DNA of 64,000 nucleotides from Trogon surrucura (lineage: Eukaryota; Chordata; Aves; Trogoniformes; Trogonidae), in contig CM036624.1 in NCBI GenBank assembly GCA_020746105.1, positions 3,033,562-3,097,561 on the forward strand, given 5' to 3'. Of this stretch, positions 51,296 to 62,693 are shown piece after piece; position 1 is the first letter of the stretch, and each line of letters begins with the position of its first letter. A model generated the notes under the pieces. That model did no database searches and had not been told where the DNA came from. It worked only from the letters and a program-made list of their open reading frames with translations. The position numbers were made by a program, and so were the translations under genes.

Positions 51296-52859
51296 AGTCT
51301 GCTATATCACTGGTTTATATGTAGATGCTGATAACCTTCTGATTTTTCCCTTCCTTAGCTATGTCTGATAATTTTGCCTGCCTCCTTCCAGCTGTAATGG
51401 TCAGAAATACTCTGGTGAGTAACGGTAGATAATTTCAAGCCAGCACCTATGTAATTCTGATTTTTACATTAGATGTCTGTTTCATTTTATCCCATAAAAC
51501 CTCTCAGCTAAAATAAGACCATCCATTGGTCTTACACACAAAAACAGACACTAGCTAGCACTTTACTAAGACCACGTATAGGTTACACGATTTAAAAAAA
51601 AAAAAATCAAACTCTGTATGTACCAACCAAAAAAAAACAACAGTAGAGGATATGAAGACATTAATTTTCAGGTCACCCTATCTCATAAGCTTCCCTACTG
51701 AGTTTATGACAATTCTTGGTGGACGCCAGCACCTTTCAGTAGCTCAGCAGCTCTCCAACTGCTTCCTCGGGGTGCTGCAAGGAGCAGTTTGTTCTGTGTT
51801 CACAGGAGTTTCTCTGAGAGGACAGGTTGATGAAACTGGCCACAGCTCAACGTTGCGAACTTATCTCTTAGCACAAACCTGGCCCAAATTCTGGCCAGTG
51901 CTCTACAGTGTTATTACTCCACAATATTTATATGGCATTAAAATTCAATCCTTCAACATTTCACGATTTGGACTGGAAACGTTCAGAATTCTAGTGAGGT
52001 GTATATATATTTTTCCAATAGATCCAAGCATGAAAAGGGGAAAAAAAAACCACTACACAAATCATACTGCAGAAAGTTTATGAACAGTTTGCAAACGGTA
52101 CAACAAGAAAACTTTTTATCCTATCCATTCAGTGAAACTGGGGAATAATAAATGTAAGTGCAGAAATAAAACTCCCTTCCAAAGCAGGGCCTTTCACGTT
52201 ATTTTTTGTTTAAAGACTAATTAATTGGTTCTTTAATGCTATCTGAAATGACTTTAACAAATGAGTATCAGCAGTTCAATAGCCTGCCTGACAGCCTAGA
52301 ATACTGACTTCGAGATTTAAACATGACCTCCACAAAATTTTTAAAAAATAATAATAAAAAATCTTCAACTACTAAAATGTTGTCATTGTTGTTTTAAATG
52401 ACAGATTAGTGGGATGGAATTCAAGACACTTAATTATCACATTAGTTAGCCAGATGGTTTATTTGAAATCCCAGCAGATGAGTATCTGATTTTTGCTTTA
52501 AGTCGGTCTCAACGAGTTAGCAAAGGCAAAGGACAGCAAGAGTATGCAATTCTTTCTTTTCCTTGTTTTAACAAACAAAATTACGTCTTCTCATCCCCCA
52601 GAGCAATGTTTCAAAAAGAATTTATAGACATAGTGGTAGCCAAAGGAATATGAATGTTCCACTACTTTTCAGGTATCTTCCATCACTTGACAATCTTGTT
52701 ACATCTCTGACACAAAATTTCCACTGCCTTTTTCAAAGAAAGGGCTTTAGAAGCAAACTTCCATAAAGACTGAGAGTTTTCTCCAAACCTGAAAAATCAT
52801 TTAAATGGTCTGCAGCATCTTTTTCCTCTCCCTTAAATGTCTTGGCAATAAATAATATT
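51296..52859. other. AT-rich non-coding spacer
   Basis: A 143-codon plus-strand frame (51652-52083) begins MKTLIFRSPYLISF and is unrecognised; no supporting context. A-rich runs occur at about 51595-51607 and 51628-51638. The right end may still contain decayed hAT-derived sequence from the neighbouring relic. Confidence 0.45.
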
Positions 52860-53592
52860 CCGTGTTGGATGACTTCAGGGGTGGGGAGGAGGTGGAGTCA
52901 TGCATCAACTACCACAAAATAAGAACTGGTGATAAGACTTGGCTTAACTACGCTGTTTCAGCAGTCAGCTCTCTAGTGGCTTGTTCAAGTGGTCTCAGCA
53001 CATTCACAAGAGTTTCCATTAGTGTCTGCTCCAGACGTGAGAAGAATCCATCAGTTTCGTTTTCAAAACATTATAGCGTGTAATAACTGCCTTTGCTCAA
53101 ACAGCTTTTAATAGGGAATGTTGAACTCTGTCTGGTGACTGCATCCTGAATAAGTTTGTCTTGGGGAGCAAGTCATTGTTCTTGGAAGTGTTCCAGAAGT
53201 TTTTTTGGCTTTCACAGGCTGCCTGAACTATGGACAGATCCCATCTGCTCTTACAAGAATACACACCTCTAGCGTACCTTCATACTCATGGATGAAGTAT
53301 GTAGACACAGATGGGCAGCATCTTTGATCCCATCCCAAAGTGGCGAAAAACTTGGTACTTGTTTTTCTTTTAGTAGTTGAATTAGAGGAGTTGAAACATT
53401 AACAGTAAAGCAATCCATTTCCTCTAAAATATTTCTCAGACGACGCTCTGAGAACAGAAGCAGCAGCTGATGCACCCACTTAGGTGCAGCCCTTGACAAG
53501 GCTCTCTTCTCTAAAGTTGTAATACTGGTACGATATGTGGGAACAGGATGTCTGGCAAACAAGGCAACCCAAGATACTTTACATGCCACCAT
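52860..53592 (-). pseudogene. broken hAT transposase-like (ZBED-type) relic
   Basis: Read on the minus strand, three blocks occur in the order expected of a hAT-superfamily transposase or a ZBED gene derived from one. First, a 107-codon open frame (53592-53269) ends with DAAHLCLHTSS, resembling the conserved AH-x-L block. Next, at about 53205-53119, KLLEHFQEQ, a TGA, then LAPQDKLIQDAVTRQSSTF closely follows the family pattern of a hydrophobic-HF segment, then KLIQDV-TRWNST; the usual TRWNS tryptophan is Q here. Last, at about 53017-52950, LVNVLRPLEQATRELTAE matches the LL-VLKPFEEAT-ELS segment, followed after a stop by LSQVLSPVL. At least four in-frame stops are present (after HFQEQ, after SYYTL, after AETA, after LILW). 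The protein would act in DNA transposition; this copy is dead. The N-terminal BED zinc finger and terminal inverted repeats were not found. An ancient transposon or a decayed domesticated copy are both possible. Confidence 0.6.
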
Positions 53593-53838
53593 AAATACAG
53601 CAGCCTCTGTAAGGTGTCATTTCCAAGTAGAGAAATACCGCAATTTTCCTCGCACCTCAGCTGAGAGAAGGAACAGAAGTATTATGTGACTTGTTCAAAA
53701 TGACAAGGTATCTGTGGCACAGAAGGGAGTCACGCCCCGTTTCACATATTTCAGACCACACACCTTTTGGATAGCCTCCCAAAGAAGTTAAAACCCTTGT
53801 TTTCTATATTGCTGTGATGCAGTAAGTGGTGGAACTTG

Positions 53839-53857
53839 AAAAAAAAAAAAAAAAAAT
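53839..53857 (+). repeat. poly(A) run, 19 bases
   Basis: Uninterrupted 19 A, followed by an A/C-rich stretch. It lies about 250 bases beyond the hAT relic on the opposite strand, so it is not a tail of that element. Confidence 0.9.
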
Positions 53858-56800
53858 CAAAACAACCGACCTCAAAAATTCAAATACCAATGATTTTCAA
53901 CAAGGCTAACATTTTTTAGCAATAAAATACAAGTACTCTGAGGGATTGCTCAAGAAGATCAGCACATGGAAATATTAACACAAAACATTAACTAGGATTT
54001 CCAGTAAAGACAGCACAATCAGTTCGGTTTTTGGTGTCAAACAGCAACATCTGTACCACAGTAGGTGCATACTACCCCTATCACTTTTTTATTTCAACAT
54101 TAAATGCATACTGTCAATTAAAAAAACTGAGAGAGTTAAAAATTGTTCCTGAGAGAGAGTATTTCTAGCTCGGGACATTAAAGTCAAGCTAACACATACC
54201 AAGCGCATCTTCTACATATTTTTATAGTTCTGCCTGCACAGTAGAAAAGTTGCTTTTCCTACGATTATTCTTGCGGAGGTTAAATATGGTGAAAAACTAT
54301 AGACTGTACTGTGTCTGTTCTCTCTCAGAGGTCCCTCTCTCCAGGTGCTCAGTTTTGCCTAGCTGTGACAGAGTTTTTTGGATCACTATCATCCTTCAGG
54401 GGTATTTTTCCCCGCCCTGAACAATGGCACCACAGTCTCTTCTCCTCCCTCCCCCAAAAACAATATCCCTGTAAAAGCAATATTGTCTAAAATCTACACA
54501 TGCATCACCTACTATGATAGTAGTTTGGGAAGGACCAAAGCAATCTACAGTAAAACTACAGATTATTTGCAAATAAAATTCCCTGTAAGTCCCCTGCCTC
54601 TAACTGCCTTGAAATCCTGAATACCAAAGATGGTCCGAATAATCCCGTCTGATACCGTTAGTTTTCCCTTTCTCAGTAAGCCCTCAACTCCCGACTGCAG
54701 TCATCTGCAGCTTTGCACCTCTCGATATCTCTAAACTGTCGTGTTGCTCTCTACCTTCGTGGTCATCTTTTAACATAGAAAATTACGCAGATTTTCCCTG
54801 TCATGCAGATTACTCATAGGCAAAACCTATAGCTGTTAAATTAGAAGCATGCATCAACACAGGATGTTGTAAGCATCTCATCAACCATTCTAAATGAAGT
54901 TATGGAAATACACGAAGCACAGAGAAACCTGGGTTTGCAGTATAGAAGGATCATGAAAAGAAATCCAGTTCCGTTTAATATTTGAGACAGCTATAAAACA
55001 TACAGAATAATTAACTCTATTTTTGAGAATATTTTTGCACTGTGTTTTTGCTTCAGAATGTCTCTGCAAACACACCACTCCAAGCACTGCTGGGTTTTGC
55101 TGTCACTGAAGGAAAGGTCTTTCATGTGCTTGAGACAGGTCTTGATCTGGGTGTCCCCAAGAACAATGGGACACCGCTTCTACTTGGGGGTGACAGGGAG
55201 ACAGGCTGTTCTCTATAGATGAATGTCACTCTGACCTGTTATTGGAAAAAAACTTTTTAAATTCTGAAAAATGACCACTAAAGACAGCAAGTCTTGCCAT
55301 CATACATACACAAACTCATATTCACTACACAAGACACAATTTATTAAATGCTGCTTCAGAGATACAGAAGTCAAAAAAAACCAAAACAGTGACCACCTTT
55401 GCCTTGGGGAACGAACAAAAGCAGAGATGAAATATCTTGCCTATGATGATGTAACAGGTCAGTAACAGAAGTAGGACTATAAAATGTGCCATTACTGAAG
55501 TGAATCATGTACTACTACAAATTATCATGTTGCTTCCCTTAAATCTTACTTGAAAAAAAAAAATTGGCTTAAAGCACACGCCGGTCTGCTTTGTCTCCAA
55601 ACACATACTTCAAAGAAAAGTTGCAAATATTTATTCCAAGGGTGCTAGTGGGCCATCTTGTAGAAGCAGAGTAGCTACCAACTGTATGTCACGTGAAATA
55701 AGTGTTGAAGTTACTTAATGGCAGAGCACTGGACATTTATATGGGAAAACCAGTTTCTCTCGGTTTTGAGACAGACTAGGGGAAGTGGAGGAAGAAAGAG
55801 GAACTCCGAGCTGTCAGCTCACAGCCCTTGCAGATAACTGAATGACTTGAAGTCACAGGGAAATCTTGCCCAGCTCTTAATGCAAAATGGAATAGCCAAA
55901 AGAGTAAAGAAACCGTATGAAGGGGAGTTAGTTACAGTCATAAATGGTTTTAAATGTCACTTTTGTAGAAATTTCGTTGACTGTTATTTATTAGCAAACA
56001 GGCTGGTAATAAATTACGGAGCTATATTCTGCTTCAAAAAAAAATAAAATCAAACATCCATCATTTTTCTTTCATATGTTGTCATTTTCTTTGCAAAGCT
56101 TGAAGGCCATCCTGTATAAATTTGATTACGTATTTGCAATTTATTGTTCCCCTACTGTTTAACCCATGTTTTCCGTAAAAATGCTGAGCCTTTGTGAGAG
56201 CTGTTAAAAGCAACTAATCAGTCCTTTTTCTGGAAGGACTCTCTCGGCTAGAAATGAGGTAGAAGATCTGCGGCTTTCAAGTTCTAGTGTCTAAATTGTT
56301 CTTCCGCAACAGCTGGAGAAAATGCTATCAAGAGTTCTGTGCTTCTTCCTGTGTGGTGATGCAGCTTCTCTCTAACGACTATTTCCCATCAATACCCACA
56401 GACACCTACCTTCTTAACCACTGGTTTAACGGTTTCTTACCACTTCCACCTTTCCGAAAAAAAAGAAAAAAAGAAAAAAAGACTCGTTTGGGAGAAGGTT
56501 TACAAATACCTGCACACCAGGCTGTTAAAGGAGATAGTATCTCCAAGAACTTAAAATTAGATGTACAGTTCTTGTCTACAGAAAATAAACCAAACCAGCC
56601 CTGAACATGTGCAGGCAGATACGGCCAAAACAATCAGTCTATAACTCTTTCCCATGCTAAGGCCACAGTTGTCTTTACTGAACACTTTACAGCAAGAAAA
56701 AATAACTGACTTTTCCCCCTGCAGCATAACTGTTATAAGATTAATAGTTAATACAGCAAGTCCACTGCTCTCCATTATCTCATATTATTGCAAATTACAA

Positions 56801-57734
56801 GAAATTTTAAAATTAAATCTTAAAACCAGCGAAATAAATGAAAGCTCTGTTTATTTTCCACGAGCTGCTATCTGCTGACAGATGTACGCCGGCTTTCCTG
56901 GGAAATTTAATGTTTGCTTTATTTTCCAGAGGGCTGTGGAGATCCACCCAATCATCTTATAAAACTCACACTGCATTTACAAAAGTGTATTTTGACCTCA
57001 TTAAGGTGAAACTTTCACCTACACATTCACTCAAAATTGCGGTGAAATATTTAACTAACTGATGTTTCCTTAGATAGAAACTGAGAGTATCGCAACTAAA
57101 AATGATATTATAATACTCTAAATTATCACTAATCTTGTGCATTCTCTCTCTTGCACGTGTATTTTACTTATTTGTTGCAAAGAGAAGGACAGCAGCAGCA
57201 GAAGAGCCTGTGCATTAGAGTCTCGTAACTGTTCATACAGGTCACTGTGTTATGGAGGATGCTGACATGGTTCAAAAATTCTGAAATTCAGCTAGTTTTA
57301 GACTTGTTTCTAATGGAAACACAAACCAGTTTCCATACAGAGTGCTAAAGATTGCTCCCCTGCGTGCCCCTCTCCCCCCAAAAAGAAGTGCTTTTATTTA
57401 AATCAAAACATACAGACAGACTGATGACAAAAAGGTCACAGAATTGCCTTTATAAAATCAGGCAATTAATAGCTAATTCCAAAAAAGAATATAATGTAAA
57501 GTCCTCTGATCTCATAAAACACAGACTTGACATCACTAAGAGGATGTTAAGTACACAACCTATATGGAGAAAAGGTGAAAAGTGCTAAAGAACTATTTGT
57601 TGAGTAGTAGGGATACTGCCTGCAATCAAAGGGAAAAGAAAAATTAAAACACCTCTTTTAAAACTTCTTGTCCAGCTGAAAATAGGAGGCTGTTCACAAT
57701 CAAGAGGATTTCACTCCATCAAATTAATCATAGA

Positions 57735-57790
57735 GAGGAGTGGATTAAATTTAGATTAAAAAGAAATTCTTATTACCCAGAAAGGTCAGT
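57735..57790 (+). mobile_element. possible highly decayed CR1 fragment
   Basis: TTTAGATTAAAAAGAAATTC followed by TT, then CAGAAAGGTCAGTTCTGAGGC, recalls the CR1 segment read AGATTAGATATAAGGAAGAAATTCTT..GAGGGTGGTGAGGCA. The match is interrupted and does not continue convincingly into the next CR1 block, so it may be chance. Confidence 0.25.
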
Positions 57791-58755
57791 TCTGAGGCAT
57801 TCATGAACAAGACAGCAACACCCCAGAACATCAGCCACAGTTTGCGTGGCTGTCGGGAGCCCTATCAAGGTTGATTTCTGTGGCCCTTGCAGACCCAAAG
57901 AGGGAAAAAAAAAGACATTCTAATCAATATATCTTTATATAATATATCTAAGCCATATATCTTTAACATTAGAAAGAGATGCTGCAAGTTCAGTTTCCGT
58001 GGCTAGAGCATGAACTCAAACTTATTAATTCCATTTTCCTAAGAGATTCTGTACTACAGGAATGCCCCCCAAAAAAATTAATAATGAAGTTTATAAAGAA
58101 AGAGGACAAGACAAAAGTTAAGCGAAAAGTCCCAATCTAAGTGGAAACTCATAATTTAATTCTCAGGGAGATTTTTATGATCTAAAAATGAAAACTGGGC
58201 TTGCTTGGCATCCACAGCAGCTCAGAAAGCTGCATTAGGTATTGATTTAGGTGAGCTAGTAAGAGAGAAAGGGCTAAAGAACTTACTGCAGGAGGAAGAA
58301 ACAAACAGTACCTGGAACTTCTCACAAATAAGACGCAATAAAGACACTAACATAAGTAAGTGATGTTACTTCCTCTTGGGTATCTCGAAAAATTTTGAAA
58401 TCCCAGGTTTGTACCTTTCACTAGAATTTTTGCCATGCAAAAATCTGAAGGTGATCACCAGTAGTGGTTTTTTTTAGCACTTAGCGGCAACAGCTTTACT
58501 TCCACTTCCAATGCATGATTGTAGATTTTAGGAGGATGTCAAGATTGTTCAGCTACTGTAATGCTTGTGTTAAAACATCAGACAAGCTCATTCTATGGTT
58601 TATATTTGCTTTTCACTTTTCTAATTCATAAAACATCTCCTTTATACTGTTTTTATGGAAGAAAGTCAAATGAGGTGTTTAGTACAACTGGTACAGATAT
58701 TTCTTTAGCAAAGATCTGTCTGGTTTTCTGCATTTACTACCCTCAAAAAAAGCAG

Positions 58756-58840
58756 TTCATAGAATCATAGAATGGCCTGGGCTGGAAGGGACCTTAGAGA
58801 TCATTTTAATCCAACCTCCCTGTTGTGGGCAGGGACGCCA
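58756..58840 (-). mobile_element. CR1-type 3' tail (CR1 or truncated SINE)
   Basis: On the plus strand it begins with two clean terminal repeats (TCATAGAATCATAGAATGG) and continues CTGGGCTGGAAGGGACCTTA, GAGATCATTTTAATCCAACC and TCCCTGTTGTGGGCAGGGAC. It is nearly the same sequence as the tail of the SINE at 62503-62693 and the 3' end of the CR1 at 31345-31915, so it belongs to the same subfamily. It is cut off before the AGATCAGGC segment where the SINE joins its tRNA head, so CR1 and SINE origin cannot be told apart. Confidence 0.93.
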
Positions 58841-60008
58841 CTGTTATTTAATATTTGCCAGTTTCATACTTTTACATTAACTAAAGCTATGGACGTGACC
58901 TAAATTTAATTTAATTTTTAAATTTAAACACAAAGAATTTCTTTTTATTTTAATTATAAATTCTATTTTATAATCTTTTTCAGTTATTGAGAACATATTC
59001 CAGTTTCAAAAGACTGCATAGACCATAAAGGATATTCCTCTTGCAAAAACCTTGAAATTACCACTTTTAGTTAAACTATGCGTGCAACTAGACTCATAAA
59101 GAAACAGCCATTTTATAAATTTCAGTTTCATTTTTAAAATCAGGAACCTGTAAAACCACTGGAATTGGAAAGATCTCATTGTCTCTTTGTACGGCCACGA
59201 CGAAATGAGAATCAGGCTTCAACATGCACGTTCAACTTTATAAGTAAATAGATGCCTCCATCAGACCAGAAGTATTTGACTGCTTATTTTTACACATCAC
59301 AAAGAGCTTGTTTGGAGCTTTCTCATAGATAGATATGCATATATTTGTCAGTGGGAACACTAAACACCAGCTTGTTAGCTATCATGCTTTCTTTCTGCCC
59401 CTCGAGGAGAAAATGTGCCCAGAAACAAAGGTACCCTTTGGTCTCTTCCTGATCACCGGTGACATGGCACAAAGCTCTCTGTCAGGGCAGAGAATCCAGC
59501 TCTCAGTCTGCCCCTTCCAGACTGTGCAAGCTCGTTTTGCTCCATCAAGACAGAGGTTAGGTTTTATGAATAATACTCGTGCAAAAACTTGAAGGTTTTT
59601 AAGAACGTAAAAAACCCAACCTTTTCTCATTTCTGTGCTGGCAACTACCACACCAAGGGAGTCTTATTGCATTCACTTCGGGGTAGCTTAAAGCCTTAAC
59701 TGGGGTTTTTTTTGGTTTTGGACTGAGAAACTGGGGTGGAGGGAAGGCTGGATTTTCCTGTTCACGTGCTTTCTTTTGCATGGGTGACGGGGCAGCATTA
59801 GCAGAGAGAGATGTACGCATTTTTTTTTTGAAAGTAAAAAAAATTAACATACAGAATCCAAAGAGACAAGACAAAAACTTGAACAGCACCCACTCACATA
59901 GAAAAGTGAGCAAAAATAAACCGTCTGTACTGCAGATATTCTATGCCTCCATCCATATCTGATCTTTGTACAGGAGGCTGATACACTGACTCCCTGTTGC
60001 ACTTCTCA
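58841..60008. other. AT-rich non-coding spacer
   Basis: Contains an AT-rich near-palindrome (TAAATTTA twice) at about 58907-58930. The 85-codon plus frame (59335) and the 89- and 104-codon minus frames (59382, 59599) are unrecognised. A G/T tract is at 59700-59720. Confidence 0.5.
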
Positions 60009-60463
60009 GTTTTGGGCTCCCCAGTTCAAGAGAGACAGGGGAGAGAGTCCAAGGGAGAGCTACGAGGGTGATCAAGGGACTGAACATCTCTGCTCTGAAG
60101 AGAGACTGAGAGACCTGGGGCTGTTCAGCCTTGAGAGGAGACGGCTGAGAGGGGACCTGATTAATGTATAGAAATATCTGAGGGATGGGGGCCAAGGGGA
60201 AGGGGACAATCTCTTCTCAGCAATAGAACAAGAAATAATGGGTATAAGCTAGAACATAGGAAGTTCCACCTCAAGATTAGGAGAAATTTCTTTCCTGTGC
60301 GGGTGCTGGAGCCCTGGCCCAGGCTGCCCAGAGAGGGTGTGGAGTCTCCTGCTCTGGAGACTTGCAAAACCCACCTGTGAACCTGCTCTGGCAGGTGGTT
60401 GGACTGGGTGATCTCTAGAGGTCCCTTCCAACCCCCGACACTCTACAATTCTGTGATTCTCCA
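60009..60463 (+). mobile_element. CR1 LINE, 3' fragment of a different subfamily
   Basis: A plus-strand CR1 body beginning at TTTTGGGCTCCCCAGTTCA. ORF2 remnants are readable: GLFSLERRRLRGDLINV, a TAG, KYLRDGG, then in another frame RNFFPVRVL and RLPREGVESPALETCK ending at a TGA. The 3' part is GGTTGGACTGGGTGATCTCT, AGAGGTCCCTTCCAACC and a terminal ACAATTCTGTGATTCT. The 3' UTR wording (CTGCTCTGGCAGGTGG; ATCTCTAGAGG) differs from both the 22479 and 31345 copies, indicating a separate CR1 subfamily. The 175-codon minus-strand frame covering it (60249-60776) is an antisense artefact. Confidence 0.95.
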
Positions 60464-62502
60464 AAATCTCGTGACAGAGAGAAAACTTTACTGCTTGTCT
60501 TTCAGTTGTCTCACCACAACAGCCTGCAGACAGCTCCATACTTTCAACACTGCTAGAAGATGCCTGACAACACCACCGCAGCTTTGAGGTGATCTGTCCA
60601 ACCAGAAGGAACATCCATAAACAACGTGTGCAGCTGCCCAAGGTACAGGTGCTAATACATCTCATAAGCCTAGTCTCCAGTAGGGTACAAATGTGACAAA
60701 TCACAAAATAACTTGCCATGAAGCTTCCTCTGAACGCATAATCTATAGCTGAAGAATTCAACTTTTGGTCACTCACACCGACAGCTGATACTTTCAGCCC
60801 CCACTGTATGAATCAAGCCAGGACCAAAATGTCTCACGTTCCTGCCTGCCATCACAAGAAGGACTCAAATCCAGAGGCATGAAATTCCTAATAAGGAGGG
60901 CCAGAAGAGCTTCTACTATTCTACTGTGCATTTTACATCAAGTTTTCTACTCAATTTATTAATCTTTGGTGAGAGAGGTTGCTAGCATCATTTTACTAAC
61001 TCCTACTGGTTGTCAGGTTGGCATATACAGCTGACAAAATACATAATTGCGTGCTTTTTTCCTTCCCTTTTCCCCCCTCTTTTAAACAAACAGTACCTTG
61101 GCGTTACATGTGCAATCCCTTCCCTGGCACCAGCTTGAGCTGTAGGCTTTCCATCAGTCTTTTCCACCACACTTTTAAAGCCATTTCAACGTTAAGGAGT
61201 TGCACAACAGCATGGCCATTGGTTGGCTGCCAGCCAGCTGCAAAACAAATGCCCCTCATATTGACATTAGAGGTTCCTTGATCATATTCAATAAAGCACC
61301 TTTGATGTTAGCACTGTTGGCTAATACCACCTTACAAGGTCTTCAGGGAGACCTTATCGAGTTGGTAAGACAGATCCTAAAGTCAAAAAAGGACCCTCTA
61401 GTGTTAGAATAAACCAGAGCTTGTCTCTTAGGGGGTAAGAATGGTATTTATAGGTGAGAAAATGTCACAATACACACATTGTCTATGATTCACCATTTTC
61501 ATTTGGTGGATTGCAGATCTCACCTTGCCTAATAAATACCAGATTGCTTTCTCTTGTTATCCAGCCTCAGCAGAGAAGTCCCCACAGGATGTTAAACAAG
61601 CAGTTGTGCTTGGATGCTTTTCTGTCACTCTGTATCCTCCTGACTGCCACCCCATATTCTCTTGACCTTCCTTCCCAGCTGCCTCTTTCTTTGCTTTCTG
61701 GCATGCTTTCAGAGCAAAGTCTGTCACCCTGCCCACAATGTGTGACTTCCACACTTGGCAGGCACAAAGCAAAACTTCTGGTACTCTAGCACTGTGGACT
61801 GTCTGGTTTAGCGACACCTCTAAGCACATGAGACTGTAAAAGCAGGGAGGCTGACAGGCCTCCCAAAGGTTTCCAAAACAGAAGGGGCACTCATCCAGGG
61901 AAAAACAAACAAAAAACCAGAACCCCCACAAAAACATAATAGAAAATGCAGTAAGTATTGCTTTATCTCAGCATCATCAGTGCTGGGGAATGAGCTTTGG
62001 AAGGGTGGAAGTCTTTTCACATCCTTTAGTGAAATATGGAAGGTATTTTAGGTTTTGGTGGTGGCTGTTTGGCTCTTGCTTCATTAGCTCGTGTGCCCAG
62101 CCCTGCAGTGGAAATCATCTCTGCTGACAACTCGGTTAAGTCATCATCTTTTCCTCTCGTCCTCAGTTTCCTGTTCTGCTGTGGGAAAACCCTCAAGCGT
62201 ACAGTCTTCTTGCCCTCGTTTTCAGCTATTGCAAGATTTCACCTTTCCCAGCCCTTTAGACTTGGAACAGCATCTAGCCAAACATCACAAGGTTGAGAAA
62301 ACAACTTCTGTAACACGCTATCGGTCTCATGTTAGTTTGGGCGAGGTCTGTTTATCAGCAGGTCAAATAACCCTACTGGAGGAAGCCAAAGTGTTGTGGT
62401 ATCAGGCCTGCCTCCAGGGAGTGAAGTAAATTCCAGGTAGTCACACAGCAATAGGTTTTCTATTATATTCTTATAGCTTGCAACAATCAGAGGTTTATTA
62501 GC
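60464..62502. other. non-coding stretch with unrecognised open frames
   Basis: Several moderately long frames overlap on both strands: 61018-61281 and 61200-61412 (plus), 61557-61937 (minus, 126 codons), 62036-62296 and 62091-62429 (plus). None resembles a family I know, and frames on opposite strands exclude most of one another. The minus strand between 61100 and 61420 reads protein-like in places, so an old retrocopy is possible but unproven. An A/C tract lies at 61903-61938. Confidence 0.4.
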
Positions 62503-62693
62503 TCATAAATCATAGAATCATGGACTGGCCAGGGCTGGAAGGGACCTTAGAGATCATTTAATTCAACCTCCCTGTCATGGGCAGGGACACCTCTCAACTA
62601 GATCAGGCAACACACGGGGACCGAATGGGGATCGAACCCGCGACCTTGGTGTTATCAGCACCACGCACTAACCGAGTGACCTAACCAGCCCCC
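62503..62693 (-). mobile_element. tRNA-Ile/CR1 chimeric SINE (TguSINE1-like)
   Basis: Read on the minus strand, a tRNA-like head runs from 62690 to 62618 and joins a CR1 3' tail (62608-62503). The head aligns along its length with vertebrate tRNA-Ile: GGCTGGTTAGGTCACTCGG, an anticodon arm TGGTG-CTGATAA-CACCA with anticodon GAT (62656-62654), and GGTCGCGGGTTCGATCCCC. The RNA polymerase III B box GGTTCGATCCC (62638-62628) is intact. The A box and the D and acceptor stems are degraded, so this is a SINE head and not a working tRNA gene. The tail has GCCTGATCTAGTTGAGAGG, GTGTCCCTGCCC and a final ATGATTCTATGATTTATGA, nearly matching the CR1 at 31810-31915. From family knowledge, such SINEs are transcribed by polymerase III and mobilised by CR1 protein through the shared 3' end. 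No clear target-site duplication was seen. The copy looks full length, about 190 bases. Confidence 0.88.

Larger units (their letters stand above)
53593..58755. other. AT-rich non-coding stretch, no gene recognised
   Basis: Chance frames up to 105 codons, none recognised. Contains an A19 run at 53839-53857 and A-rich tracts near 55373, 56455 and 57908. A weak CR1-like block at 57735-57790 is listed separately. No RNA gene or regulatory structure was identified. Confidence 0.5.

Noticed and set aside
60249-60776. 175-codon minus-strand frame as a gene
   Set aside because: Its C-terminal half is simply the antisense of the CR1 copy at 60009-60463.
61100-61420. Processed pseudogene on the minus strand with protein-like segments
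   Set aside because: I could not match the readable segments to any known protein, and frames switch without a supporting alignment. Left as unrecognised.
62618-62690. A functional tRNA-Ile (GAT) gene
   Set aside because: The D stem and acceptor stem have several mismatches, and the sequence continues directly into a CR1 tail, so it is a SINE head.
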